DNA from: Reclinomonas americana ATCC 50394
Lineage: Eukaryota > Jakobida > Jakobea > Jakobida
Assembly (NCBI GenBank): GCA_048213135.1
Contig: PS015041.1
Span: 39,839-103,838, forward strand
Direction: 5' to 3'
Length of the DNA stretch: 64,000 nt
In this document: positions 1 to 11,065 of the stretch, piece after piece
How positions within the stretch are numbered: position 1 is the first letter of the stretch
How the letters are laid out: every line of letters begins with the position of its first letter
The notes under the pieces: generated by a model
Database searches by the model: none
What the model saw: the letters and a program-made list of their open reading frames with translations, nothing else
What the model was told of the DNA's origin: nothing
Program-made: the position numbers and the translations under genes

Positions 1-194
1 CTGCTGATGGTCAGCGATGCATTGTGCGGATTGGTGGCGGCGTGCTGGGTGAGTTGGTTATGTTGACAAGTACCTTATTTGTGGGCGGCATCTCATTGTC
101 GTTCGTGCAGAGGAAGGCCATCGACAGACCCTCCATGTCCCGTGTGCTCCAGGAATTGCAGCGCATCATCGGTGCGCCACCACCTCCACCGTAG
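1..194 (+). CDS. C-terminal end of a protein kinase (paralogue of the gene at 1746-8325), 5' truncated by window
   Basis: Two exons are visible, 1-48 and 111-194, separated by a 62-nt GT-AG intron (49-110). The first ends LVAACW. The second reads RKAIDRPSMSRVLQELQ and ends in a proline run before TAG at 192-194. This matches the last two exons of the ankyrin-HEPN-kinase gene (7997-8182 and 8242-8325), including the intron position and the Pro tail. The motif W..R...RP.M..VL..L is the end of subdomain XI of tyrosine-kinase-like kinases. It is therefore the tail of an upstream tandem copy, and its ankyrin and HEPN parts lie outside the window. Confidence 0.85.
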   Translation, partial: ADGQRCIVRIGGGVLGELVMLTSTLFVGGISLSFVQRKAIDRPSMSRVLQELQRIIGAPPPPP

Positions 195-566
195 GCGGCT
201 CACACGTTTAGATCACAGTGACGACGTACACGCTGCACGGAAGGTTGTCAAGTCGTCCTGATGTTAAGCGTGCGAATCACTCGACCACAAGCTTCAGTTT
301 AACAGGAATGAAAGCGATTGAACCATCCGTACGTTGCCATGCTTTCTTCGTATTCATGAGACCATCAAGTGCAATTATCCACGTGAAGGTCTCGATAAGC
401 CAACGTAAACGTCACAGAGCTCCGCCGTGTGCGACAAACATCAAATCAATGACGAGAAAAGGCAACTCGACACTGCGAAGACCCCTGTACACCACACATC
501 CCTTCCTTGTCACACAAAGGCAACTCGATGATTTAATTGCGGCGCCTCTTCCCTCCCATCCCGTCC
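195..566. other. Intergenic 3' flank with a block shared by the three tandem units
   Basis: No gene is seen. The stretch at about 481-545 (CACCACACATCC, then GGCAACTCGATGATTTAATT) recurs downstream of the other two ankyrin genes at about 8566-8612 and 17790-17842. Each copy lies between the ankyrin gene and a CotH fragment. It marks the duplicated unit and is probably shared 3' UTR or terminator sequence. Confidence 0.6.
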
Positions 567-1003
567 CTACTCCACCCCATTCCCCCTCAGCCGACGATCC
601 ACTCCCTGGCCCACCACCTCCTCCACCTCCACCTCCGCCACCACCACATGATCGATATGCTCATCAATCCACTGACCCCGCCGAGCCAGCCACGCCTTCA
701 GTCCCTCCAGCTCACCCGCCCACGTGGTCGGCACCGGCTGGCACTGATCGTTGAAATCACTATACATCCAGCGCACTCATCAGGCAGAGTGCTGACGAAA
801 CAAAGTGAGGGGGGAAAACGCACACTCCAAGCTCAGGCCAGCGAACAAAGTTGCGGGCGGCGGCCTCGGCCACCTCCGCAGCATAGCTGTCAATCTGGCG
901 CAACAGGTAGTCCTCCGAGAGCAGGCCACCAGGCGCGCGCAGCTCGTGCCAACGTGCGGCCACTTTGGCGGCGAACTTGGGGTCTTGGAACAAACGGGAC
1001 CAC
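567..1003 (-). pseudogene. CotH-family C-terminal fragment, copy 1
   Basis: Minus strand. An exon at 826-1003 encodes the CotH C-terminal helices (W.RLFQDPKFAAKVAARWHELR, then a stretch ending RNFVRWPELG). A last exon at 567 to about 775 encodes RWMYSDF and LKAWLARRGQWIDEHI before the stop. Both match the last two exons of the complete CotH gene at 17874-18306. No signal peptide or central CotH domain is present upstream: the next 370 nt are purine-rich low complexity and then the promoter of the ankyrin gene. The acceptor that reads CATAG|GTGCGC in the other copies is changed here to GATGAGTGCGC, which moves the AG by one base. It is therefore best read as a decayed duplicate. Confidence 0.7.
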
Positions 1004-1009
1004 CTGTGG

Positions 1010-1380
1010 ACGGGGGGAAGGAGGAGATAGGAGATGGTGAGGAGAAGGGGGGAGTAGGGGGGGGAGGGGGGGCAATGGGAAAAACATGCAACAGAGGAAG
1101 AAGGAGAAGACGAGGAGGAGCAGGAGAAGAAGAGAAAGAACAAGAGAAAGGAGATCAAGAAGAAGAAGAAGAAGGAAGAGGAGGAGGAGGAAGAAGAGGA
1201 GAAGGAGAATGAAGGACAAGGAAAAGAAGAATAAGAATAAGAACGAGAGAAGAGAAAGATGAAAAGGAGGAGGAGGAGGAGGAGGAGGAGTGGGAGGAGA
1301 AGCAGGAGCAGAAGAAGAAGAAAAGATGAAGAAAGAAGAAGAAGAGGAATAGGTGGAAGAGGAGGAGGAAGAGAGGAGAA
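1010..1380. repeat. Polypurine low-complexity tract
   Basis: A nearly pure GGA/GAA/AGG tract. It corresponds to the pyrimidine-rich intron that precedes the same exon in the full CotH gene (intron 18307-18807), so it is carried over from the duplicated CotH intron. The long Arg/Glu or Ser/Leu reading frames through it are compositional. Confidence 0.8.
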
Positions 1381-1745
1381 CCTTTCCTCCGATCGCCGTC
1401 TCTCCTCTCTCTTCTTGCCCTCCTGTCCCCGTTCGCTGAACCTGCCTCTCGGCCGATCGCGGGCCGTCTACCTTTCTCACCTGGTACTTTCTCGGTCAAC
1501 ATCTCAATCCCTGTTCAATCACCTTCGAGAAGTCGTACGCGAGACGTCATTCATTCAGCCACAGCACGGCGCAGTCATGATGTTGAAGGCCACAACCTGC
1601 ACGTCGTATGTGAACAAGGAAGACTGTGGTCGGCGAGGTCAGACTGCGGCTGGCGTGGCTGCGGTCAAGTCCTGTCCGCCGCACAAGTCGGTCAGAACCG
1701 AACTCTGCCTTCTAGTCAGACGCCAACCCAGTAGAGCACGCAACG
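1381..1745 (+). promoter_or_regulatory. 5' flank of the ankyrin-HEPN-kinase gene
   Basis: This is non-repetitive sequence between the purine tract and the start codon. The 17 nt up to and including the ATG (GAGCACGCAACGATGAGGT at the exon edge) are nearly identical in the second ankyrin gene (GAGCACGCAACAATGAGGT, ending at about 11315). This supports both start codons and a shared 5' leader. No TATA-like box is obvious. Confidence 0.4.
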
Positions 1746-4700
1746 ATGAGGTGAGTGTGTGTGCGTGTGTGTGTGTGTGAGTGGATGGGTGCATGCTTGT
1801 GACGAATAACTGAGCTGTCTTATTCTCGCTGTCATGCAGTCTGTGGAAGAAAGCTTGGCAGATGGCAGAGGATGGTGATGTTGAAGCACTGCGGCAAATT
1901 GTTGTAAGCGAGGGTTCAGCAACACTGCTGGCAAATGAGGAGATGAGTGAGGGAGGAATGACTGCATTTCATTGTGCTGCGTGGCGAGGCAATCTTGGCG
2001 TATTGGAGTTTTTGTGGGATGAGAGTGGCGTCGGACCTCAACTTGCTCAGCTTGTCGACTCCGAAGGCTGGACGCCACTCATGGCAGCTGCTCTTGGAGG
2101 TCACTGGCCAGTGGTGGAGTGGCTTCTGGCCGACGAGCGGCGATGCACACCAGATATGGTTCTTGCTGTTACCTTCGATGCAGCACGGCTGCCTGGTTCC
2201 ACTGCACTGCATTACGCCGCAGAGAACGGCCACGTATCGATTGTGCGACTCCTGGCGACTGCGCACCCGGATCTCCTTCTCAAGGTCAACAAGGATGGCA
2301 AGACGGCCGCTCAAGTGGCTCTTGATGCGTGCGTTTACAACGTAGCCGAGCTTCTTCATCGAATGGCGTCAGAGCCGCCGCACTACAGGTATGCAACAGC
2401 ATGTCTCTCAGCTTGTGTTCTTTTTCTTACGCGGTGACTGATGCAGGCGGAAAAAGGCGTGGTTGATGGCTGTGGATGGCGATATGGAAGCTTTGCGTCT
2501 GGTGGTGACGACTGAAGGCGCAGAGGCACTGCTGGATGCGAGAGAGCGAGACGTCTACGGAAGCTCGCCGTTTCATTGTGCTGCTCAGCGAGGCCACCTC
2601 GCAATGCTCGAGTATCTGTGGGAGGAGAGTGGAGTCGGTCCTCATCTTGCTCAGCTTACCAATAACTATGGCTGGACGCCACTAATGGTCGCCGCCAACG
2701 ATAATCATTTGCCTGTAGTGGAGTGGCTTCTGGCTGACGAGCGACGATGCACACCAGATATGGTGCTTGCTGTAACATCCGACGCAGCACGGCTTCCTGG
2801 CTCCAGTGCACTGCATTACGCTGCCGATAATGGTCACATTTCGATTACCTCAGTGCTGGCCACTGCGTACCCGGATCTCCTTCTCAAGGTCAACAACGAT
2901 GATAAAACGGCCGCTCAAGTGGCTCTCGATGCTGGCGTGTGCGACGTTGCCGAATTTCTTCATCGAATGGCATCGGAGCCGCCGCACTACAGGTCTGCAC
3001 CTTCGTGTTTATCACGTTGTGGAAATTGCTAATGCGTGGTGGATGCAGGCGGAAGAAGGCTTGGCTGATGGCAGCGGATGGCGATGTGGAAGCACTGCGG
3101 CAGTTGGTGGCGGAAGAGGGCGCAGAGACGCTGCTGGATGAGAGCGAGCGGGACATTTATGGAGGCTCGCCGTTTCAGTGTGCTGCTTGGCGAGGCCATC
3201 TCGCCGTACTGGAGTATCTGTGGGAGGAAAGTGGCGTCGGTCCTCATCTTGCTCTGCAGGTCGATGACTATGGATCGACACCACTCATGACTGCTGCCAG
3301 CGGCGGTCACCTGACAGTCGTGGAGTGGCTTCTGGCCGATAAGCGACGATTTCCGCTGCGGAGAGTGCTTGCCACCATGCATCATGAAGCTCGATATCCT
3401 GGCTTTACTGCCCTGCACTTTGCTGCCAGTGGGGGCCACGGGTCAATTGTGCGACTCCTTGCTACGAAATATCCAGATCTTGTTCCAAGGGTCAACAAGG
3501 ATGGCAAGACCGCTGCCCAAGTGGCATTCGCCAATGTTAGGCGCACTGCCGCTGAAGTGCTAAATCGCCTTGAGTCGCAGCCTCCGCACTGCAGGTATGC
3601 AGTCTTCGCCAATATGAGGTCTCACCAGGCGATTCATGAGTTCACGGTGATTGATACAGGCGGAAGAAGGCGTGGTTGATGGCAGCAGACGGTGATGTGG
3701 AATCACTGCGGCAGCTGGTGGCGAACGAGGGCGCAGAGACGCTGCTGGATGAGAGTGAGCGGGACATCTATGGAGGCTCGCCGTTTTATCGCGCTGCTCG
3801 ACGAGGCCACCTTGTCGTGCTTGAGTATCTTTGGGAAGAGACTGGAGTCGGTCCTCAACTTGCTCCGCTAGTCAATAATAATGGTGCGACGCCGCTTATG
3901 ACTGCAGCCGATGGCGGTCATATGCCTGTGGTGCAATGGCTTCTGGCCGATGAGCGACGATGCCCCCGGGAGATGGTGTTGGCTGTTACACTTGACGCAG
4001 CACCGCGCCCCCGCTGCACTGCATTACATTTTGCCGCAGCGAGGGGTCATGAGTCTGTCGTGCAGTTGCTAGCCTCCCGGTATTCGGATCTCATTCTCAA
4101 GATCAGCATGGATGGCAACACAGCTGCTCAAGTGGCTCTTACTGCTGGCAACATGAACGTGGCAGAATTGATTCATCGGTTGATATCGCACCCGCCGCAC
4201 TACTGGTGTGCCTGCTGCTTGCGTGAACAGGTGCTGCTGTATTGTGTCACTCACACATTGGCTGATCTTTACGCAGGCGGAAGAGAGCGTGGCTTTTGGC
4301 TGATGATGGCGATGTGGAAGCTCTGCGGCGGCTTGTTGCGAACGAGGGCGCAGAGACACTGGTAGACGAGAGAGAGCGAGACGTTTATGGAAGCTCGCCA
4401 TTTGCTCGCGCTGCTTTGCAAGGCCGCATGCCAGTGCTGGAATATCTCTGGGAGGGGAGTGGCCTTGGACCTCAACTTGCAACACTGGCAAGCGACTACG
4501 GTTGGACGCCACTTATTGCTGCTGCCCATGGTGGTCACTTGGCAGTCGCGGAGTGGCTTCTGGGCGATGTCCGGCGCTGTCCACCGAAGATGGTGCTTGC
4601 TGTAACAAATGGTGACTCACATCTTCCTGGCTCCACTGCGCTGCATTACGCCGCTGAGAGGGGCCACGAGTCGGTTGTGCGACAGCTATCTTCCAGATAT

Positions 4701-7700
4701 CCGGAAATCCTTCTCATGGTCAACAAGGATGGAAAAACGGCCGCTCAAGTGGCTCTTGCCAACGAGTGGCGCGATTTGGCCGATCTGCTTGACCAGGTAA
4801 CATCGCAGCCACCGCACTACAGGTATGTCCAAATGAATCGTCGCTAGCACACTGCATCCGTCCCTCATCCGGACATGTTATTAGGCGAACAAAATTGTGG
4901 ATTACGGCGCACAATGACGACACTGGCGCTTTGCGGCAGGTGGTGACGACTGAAGGCGCAGTGGCGCTGTTGGACAAGGGAGAGCGAGATGTTCATGGAA
5001 ACTCGCCGTTTCACTGCGCTGCTAAGGAAGGTCACATTGCCGTTCTGGAATATCTGTGGGAGGAGAGTGGAGTCGGTCCTCAACTTGCTCAGCTTGTCAA
5101 TGACAACGGTTGGACGCCACTCATGATTGCTGCCACCCGCGGTCATTTGCAAATTGTTGAATGGCTTCTGGACGATAAGCGACGCTGTCCACTGAAAACT
5201 GTCCTCTCTGTTTCCTATGGCAGTACCCGGCTTCCTGGTTCCACCGCGCTGCACTACGCCGCCGAGAGAGGACACTTTTCGATTGTCGGAATTCTGGCCT
5301 CTGCATATCCGGATCTCGTTTCCATGATCAACAAGGATGGCAACACGGCTGCACAAGTGGCTGCCGCGAACGGGAAGTTGTACGTCACCAGGCTGCTTGA
5401 TAGACTGACCGAGTTAGCGCCCACACTTTCGAGTCGGCGAGCATCGTGTCCGATAGGTTTGCTTACGGCGTCTGATCTGCTGTGTTGAAGTTGATGGCAG
5501 TGATTCGCTGATAGCGTCTCTCGTACAGCACTATCATCTGCTGCTCTGTCACCAACTCTTCGCACAGCCATAACCGAGGTTCGCACTTCGTCTGTGATCT
5601 CATGCCACCTTTTAGCTCACGATGGCCTCCCACAGCCTGTCAGTTCCAGTCGCATGCAAAAGGCGCAAGCTACCATTGTGCTACTTCAGCAGCAGCTGCA
5701 AGAACTGCGCGTTGCGAAATGTGACATGGCTCGCGAGCACGAGGCGACTGTTGCAGGCTTGCGAGGCGAACTCCGTGAGCAGCAGCAATTGCAACGTGAC
5801 ATGGCGGGGCTGCATCAATGTGCTGTGGATCACCTTGAGTGTTCACTTCGCGAGCAGCAGCGGAATCAGCACGAGATGGCAGTGCACCACGACAAGACTG
5901 TCACCGAGCTGCGCCAGACTGTCGCCGAGCTGCGGTCGGCTTCGAAGCAACTACAGCAGATACTCGTGACTCGCGACGCCACCGTCGGTGAGTTAGGACT
6001 ACAATTGCAGCAAGCGGAGATTACAATCGCCCACCTCGAGGCCACTCGCGAAACTGAGAAATATCAGCGAACCAGCCTGCAACTCGCTCTAGACGAACAG
6101 ACGCTGCAGACTTCTCGTCTCCGGCAGCAGTTGGAGGCTCTCTTTCATATGGACTTCCTGAGGTGTGCACAATTCATTTTGTTTTTACACCTGCATTTGG
6201 TGTTGGGGTATCTTAGGTCTCTGACGTCGTGCAGTGACCGTCGACCCATCATCATGCTCACCGAGATCATGCACAATGTGGTGCCCTTTGCTCTGGCTTC
6301 GCTCTTCCAGCAGCAGATGTCGGGTTTCTATCCCGGCGAGTTCGACATCACCAACCTGTGTTGTGATCATCCAAGTGGCAGGTGTGGTTGTTTCTCTTGG
6401 TCATCATCCTATTTTTATCCGTGATACTGATGTTGTTCCATTGCAAGATATGTATGTATGTCACTTGACGAGGCTGGTAAGATACACAGTCGATCGGCAA
6501 AAGTGTTTCGGGACAAGTACGAGACTGTGCGGAAATTCGCTGCGAGTGGCTCCGTGGCAGACATGGACGTCAGCCTCTTGTCAACCTTGCTGCTCGAGAT
6601 TACGTACGTGCCCATAGCACGATGCGCAGATGCTGATTTGTGGGATGTTGCGACACGAATCGGCATAGCTGCAGGCGGACGTGCTGAAGACCAATTGGCT
6701 GAGCGGTTGTTAAGCGATGCCGACAAGGTCTGTGAGGCGATCGACATTGGCAGCAATTCAGTCGTCGCACTCATCCCTTGTCTTTAATGCAGATTGATGC
6801 TGTGAAGCAACTGCGCGATGCGCGCAATCGCGTGTCGCACTTGGCAGAGTCGACATCCCTGACCGACGCTGAGTACGTGGGCATTGTTCGTACCATTCGA
6901 GACTGCTTGCAATGCTTGTTTTCGGAGGGGCACGAGTGTCTTGATCGCCTGTTTGAATCGTACCAGCGTTACGTCGAATGTCATTCTGTGCTGTGATTGC
7001 TTCAGACTTATATTCTGCATTGACGTCGCAGGAGTGAGCCAGATTCAAGTGACTGATGAGCTGTTAAACGAGGAGAAGAAAAAACTCCGCGTTGACGCAC
7101 CTCGCATTAAGCGCGAGGAATTTGGCAGCCCACAGTTTATTGGCGTTGGTTCGCTTGCCTTTGTAATTACTCTGTTCGTTGTTCTGGTGTTTTCCCCCGC
7201 ATTCACTGGCACTGCTGCCTACTTGCAGGTCAGAACACGTGTCGCGTGTATCGCGCCTTGATGAGAGTCGGCGGCGAAGAAACTGTGGTGGCGTACAAGC
7301 GCCATGAAGACCCCGATGACGACCACCGAGCGCGAATGCTGGAATGTGTGAACAAAGAGGAGTGCCTGTTCATGCGCCTGGAGTTGCGTCATGTAGTGCA
7401 AGACCTGCAATATGGCCGTCTCACTCACATTCATGGACAGACACCCGCATATTGTCAAACTAATGGGTGTGTGCGAAGATGACCCTGAAGGCCCAGGTTT
7501 GGTGCTGGAGTACGTCGGGCCAGCCTTGGATGAGGGAAGACAACCTGAGACATTATTCAAGGTTGCGAGAAATGCTAGCATCAGTCAAGAGCATCTCCTT
7601 CGCCTGCTGGTGCAAGTTGGCCTGGCAGTGGAACACATGCACTCAAGGCGAGTGGTGCATCGAGATCTAAAGCCCCAAAGTTACGAGTCTTGAATTCTGT

Positions 7701-8325
7701 GCCTCTCGGGGGTGTTGGGCAATAAGAATCCGATGCGATCGACATTGCTTCCAACTGAAATAGTATTCTAACTGACTCCCTGCTTTGCAGATGTTCTTGT
7801 CAGTGGTGATCGGCAGACAGCCAAAGTATGCGATCTTGGCGAGGCCCGTGAACAAGGCACGTTGGGCCGATTGCAGACCCAGGTAGGCACACCAGCATTT
7901 GCTGCTCCCGAAGTTGTGCTGGGTGGAGAGGTATGTGCAGCGCCCTGCAGCTGCATTCTTCTCATTATACAATTGTTACTCATTTGAACTGGGCAGTATG
8001 ATGAGCGAGCCGATGTCTTTTCGTTTGGGACGCTTCTGTGGTACTGCATCACGCGCGAGGAGCCATTCGAGGGTGTCCTTCCTCTGTTGATCGCGAGTGA
8101 GGTCCAGCAAGGCAGATTGCCTGGTGCGCTCGAGCACCCGCAGCTCAATCACGCACTGCGAGAGTTGGTGGAGATGTGCTGGGTGAGTGGGTGCAATGGA
8201 CGAGTTCCTTTGTGTGTGAAATCTCACTTTCGTTCCTACAGAGAAAGGCCATCGATAGACCCTCCATGTCTCGCGTGCTCCAAGAACTGCAGCGCATTAT
8301 TGGTGCGCCGCCTCCTCCGCCGTAG
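1746..8325 (+). CDS. Ankyrin array - coiled coil - HEPN (RxxxxH) - protein kinase
   Basis: Seventeen exons: 1746-1750, 1840-2388, 2447-2992, 3049-3594, 3660-4205, 4277-4822, 4885-5456, 5529-6162, 6235-6381, 6448-6727, 6793-6967, 7032-7148, 7229-7382, 7441-7679, 7791-7930, 7997-8182 and 8242-8325. They sum to 5466 nt, an exact multiple of three (1821 aa). Residues ~3-1103 are six ankyrin modules of ~182 aa, one per exon. Residues ~1104-1314 form a Gln-rich coiled coil. Residues ~1315-1515 match the DZIP3-type HEPN family: SVADMDVSLLSTLLLEI, then DARNRVSHL with the R-x4-H pair at nt 6823-6840. Residues ~1516-1821 are a kinase with IGVG loop, VVAYKR lysine, HPHIVKLMG, HRDLKPQN (split by intron 7680-7790), CDLG in place of DFG, and FAAPE. 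No transmembrane segment is needed in this model. HEPN domains of this kind are often RNases, and ankyrin arrays bind ligands; the sensing and signalling role is inference. Confidence 0.85.
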
Positions 8326-8613
8326 GCGGCTCATGATCACACGTTTTGATCACAGCTGCAGGGACGACGGTCGCTCGAGTATTGCAAGTAATGATTGATA
8401 TCGTCCTTGTTGTGAGCATACGACGTAATCACAAAACCAGCGTTATATAGTTGGAGAGAAGGCAGTTCGATCATCTGTGTGTTGCCGTGCTGGATTTGAT
8501 TACATGAGATTATCGCAATGAAATCACCCGCGTGCCGACTTCATCGACACGTGTTCCCCTCTGCACCACACATCCTTTGTCACATAGCGGCAACTCGATG
8601 AATTAATTGCGGT

Positions 8614-8664
<51 letters not shown>

Positions 8665-8742
8665 CTCTCTCTCTCTCTCTCTACCTACCTCCTACCTACC
8701 TACCGACCCGTACCCTACCCGTCCCGACCCGTACCCACCCTA
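8326..8742. other. Intergenic 3' flank and microsatellite before a gap
   Basis: Contains the second copy of the unit-end block (about 8566-8612), then a (CT)n run (8616-8684) and degenerate CTAC/CCGTAC sequence running into the N gap. No gene is seen. Confidence 0.6.
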
Positions 8743-9164
8743 NNNNNNNNNNNNNNNNNNNNNNNNNNNNNNNNNNNNNNNNNNNNNNNNNNNNNNNNNN
8801 NNNNNNNNNNNNNNNNNNNNNNNNNNNNNNNNNNNNNNNNNNNNNNNNNNNNNNNNNNNNNNNNNNNNNNNNNNNNNNNNNNNNNNNNNNNNNNNNNNNN
8901 NNNNNNNNNNNNNNNNNNNNNNNNNNNNNNNNNNNNNNNNNNNNNNNNNNNNNNNNNNNNNNNNNNNNNNNNNNNNNNNNNNNNNNNNNNNNNNNNNNNN
9001 NNNNNNNNNNNNNNNNNNNNNNNNNNNNNNNNNNNNNNNNNNNNNNNNNNNNNNNNNNNNNNNNNNNNNNNNNNNNNNNNNNNNNNNNNNNNNNNNNNNN
9101 NNNNNNNNNNNNNNNNNNNNNNNNNNNNNNNNNNNNNNNNNNNNNNNNNNNNNNNNNNNNNNNN
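8743..9164. other. Assembly gap (422 N)
   Basis: The gap is flanked on both sides by CT microsatellite and degenerate TACC/GTACG sequence, so a repeat collapse is likely. Confidence 0.95.
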
Positions 9165-9261
9165 TACCTACTACGTACGACCGTACGTTCCCGTTCCCTC
9201 TCCCACCACCACTACTTCTTCTCACTAGTACGCGACTACGACTAGTATAATTATCGTCGTC

Positions 9262-9305
<44 letters not shown>

Positions 9306-9319
9306 CTTTACCATCATCC

Positions 9320-9739
9320 CTACTCCACCCCATTCCCCCTCAGCCGACGACCCCCTCCCTGGCCCACCACCTCCACCACCTCCGCCACCACCACATGATC
9401 AATATGCTCATCAATCCACTGACCCCGCCGAGCCAGCCACGCCTTCAATCCCTCCAGCTCACCCGTCCACGTCGTCGGCACCGGCTGGCACTGATCGTTG
9501 AAATCACTATACATCCAGCGCACCTATGAGACAGAGTGGTGACGAAACAAAGTGAGGGGGGGAAAACGCACACTCCAAGCTCAGGCCAGCGAACAAAGTT
9601 GCGGGCGGCGGCCTCGGCCACCTCCGCAGCATAGCTGTCGATCTGGCGCAGCAGGTAGTCCTCCGAGAGCAGGCCACCAGGCGCGCGCGGCTCGTGCCAG
9701 CGCGCGGCCATTTTGGCGGCGAACTCGGGGTCTTGTGGA
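9320..9739 (-). pseudogene. CotH-family C-terminal fragment, copy 2
   Basis: Two minus-strand exons, 9574-9739 and 9320-9523, match the last two exons of the complete CotH gene: QDPEFAAKMAARWHE, RNFVRWPELG, then RWMYSDF and LARRGQWIDEHI to the stop. The internal acceptor CATAG|GTGCGC is intact. The first exon is four codons shorter than in the full gene because of a small deletion at its 5' edge. Further upstream (9740-10315) there is only purine-rich low complexity and a gap, so no N-terminal CotH region is seen. It is a truncated duplicate unless the missing exons lie in the gap at 10316-10985. Confidence 0.65.
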
Positions 9740-10315
9740 CTGGGGAAGAGGAGAGGAGAGATGGGAAGATCGTGAGAATGAAAGAGAGAAGCAACGGGAA
9801 AGAAATGCAACGAAGTTTGTTGGCAGGAGAAGCAGATGGAGAAGGAGGAGGAAGAAAATGAAGGACAAAAATGAAGACGAAGAAGGTGAAGGAGGAGGAG
9901 AGGAGGAAGAGGAGGAGAAGAAGGAGAAGCAGCGAAGAGGAAGATGACAATGAAGAAGAAGAAGAAGAAGTGCAAGAAACAGAAGAAGAAGAAGAAGAAG
10001 AAGTAGAGGGAGGAGGAAGAGGAGGAGATATTAAGAAGAGCAACAAGAAAGAGAAGGGCAAGAAACAGTAGAAGAAGAGGAAGAAGAAGAACAAGAAGAA
10101 GAACAAGAAGAAGAAGGAGGAGGAGGAGGAGGAGGAGGAAGGGAAGGATGAAATGGAGAAGGGGAAGAACAAGACGGAGAGGGAGAGAGCGGAGAGAGAG
10201 AAGAAGAAGAAGAGAAGGAGAAGGAGGAGAAGGAGGAGAAGGAGGAGAAGGAGGAGAAGGAGGAGAAGGAGAAGGGGGAGGAGGAGGAGGGGGAGGGGAG
10301 GAGGAGGAGGAGGAG
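9740..10315. repeat. Polypurine tract (GAA/GGA)n
   Basis: A long purine-only tract, the counterpart of 1010-1380 and of the intron at 18307-18807. It runs into an N gap and holds no believable coding sequence. Confidence 0.8.
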
Positions 10316-10985
10316 NNNNNNNNNNNNNNNNNNNNNNNNNNNNNNNNNNNNNNNNNNNNNNNNNNNNNNNNNNNNNNNNNNNNNNNNNNNNNNNNNNNNN
10401 NNNNNNNNNNNNNNNNNNNNNNNNNNNNNNNNNNNNNNNNNNNNNNNNNNNNNNNNNNNNNNNNNNNNNNNNNNNNNNNNNNNNNNNNNNNNNNNNNNNN
10501 NNNNNNNNNNNNNNNNNNNNNNNNNNNNNNNNNNNNNNNNNNNNNNNNNNNNNNNNNNNNNNNNNNNNNNNNNNNNNNNNNNNNNNNNNNNNNNNNNNNN
10601 NNNNNNNNNNNNNNNNNNNNNNNNNNNNNNNNNNNNNNNNNNNNNNNNNNNNNNNNNNNNNNNNNNNNNNNNNNNNNNNNNNNNNNNNNNNNNNNNNNNN
10701 NNNNNNNNNNNNNNNNNNNNNNNNNNNNNNNNNNNNNNNNNNNNNNNNNNNNNNNNNNNNNNNNNNNNNNNNNNNNNNNNNNNNNNNNNNNNNNNNNNNN
10801 NNNNNNNNNNNNNNNNNNNNNNNNNNNNNNNNNNNNNNNNNNNNNNNNNNNNNNNNNNNNNNNNNNNNNNNNNNNNNNNNNNNNNNNNNNNNNNNNNNNN
10901 NNNNNNNNNNNNNNNNNNNNNNNNNNNNNNNNNNNNNNNNNNNNNNNNNNNNNNNNNNNNNNNNNNNNNNNNNNNNNNNNNNNNN
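10316..10985. other. Assembly gap (670 N)
   Basis: The gap begins in a GGA repeat and is followed 30 nt later by a (CT)n run (11022-11060). Confidence 0.95.
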
Positions 10986-11017
10986 GTACAACTACTCCGA
11001 CGTCCCTCCATCATCAT

Positions 11018-11065
<48 letters not shown>

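Noticed and set aside
890-1502. Long Ser/Leu-rich minus-strand and Arg/Glu-rich plus-strand frames
   Set aside because: They are produced by the polypurine tract and appear in all frames. The same applies to 9507-10315, 18193-18568, 46460-47220, 51530-52290 and 60260-61010.
1578-1780. Earlier ATG (1578) as start of the ankyrin gene
   Set aside because: The frame from this ATG does not lead into the module exons. The ATG at 1746 splices in the shared phase and is conserved with the ATG at 11309.
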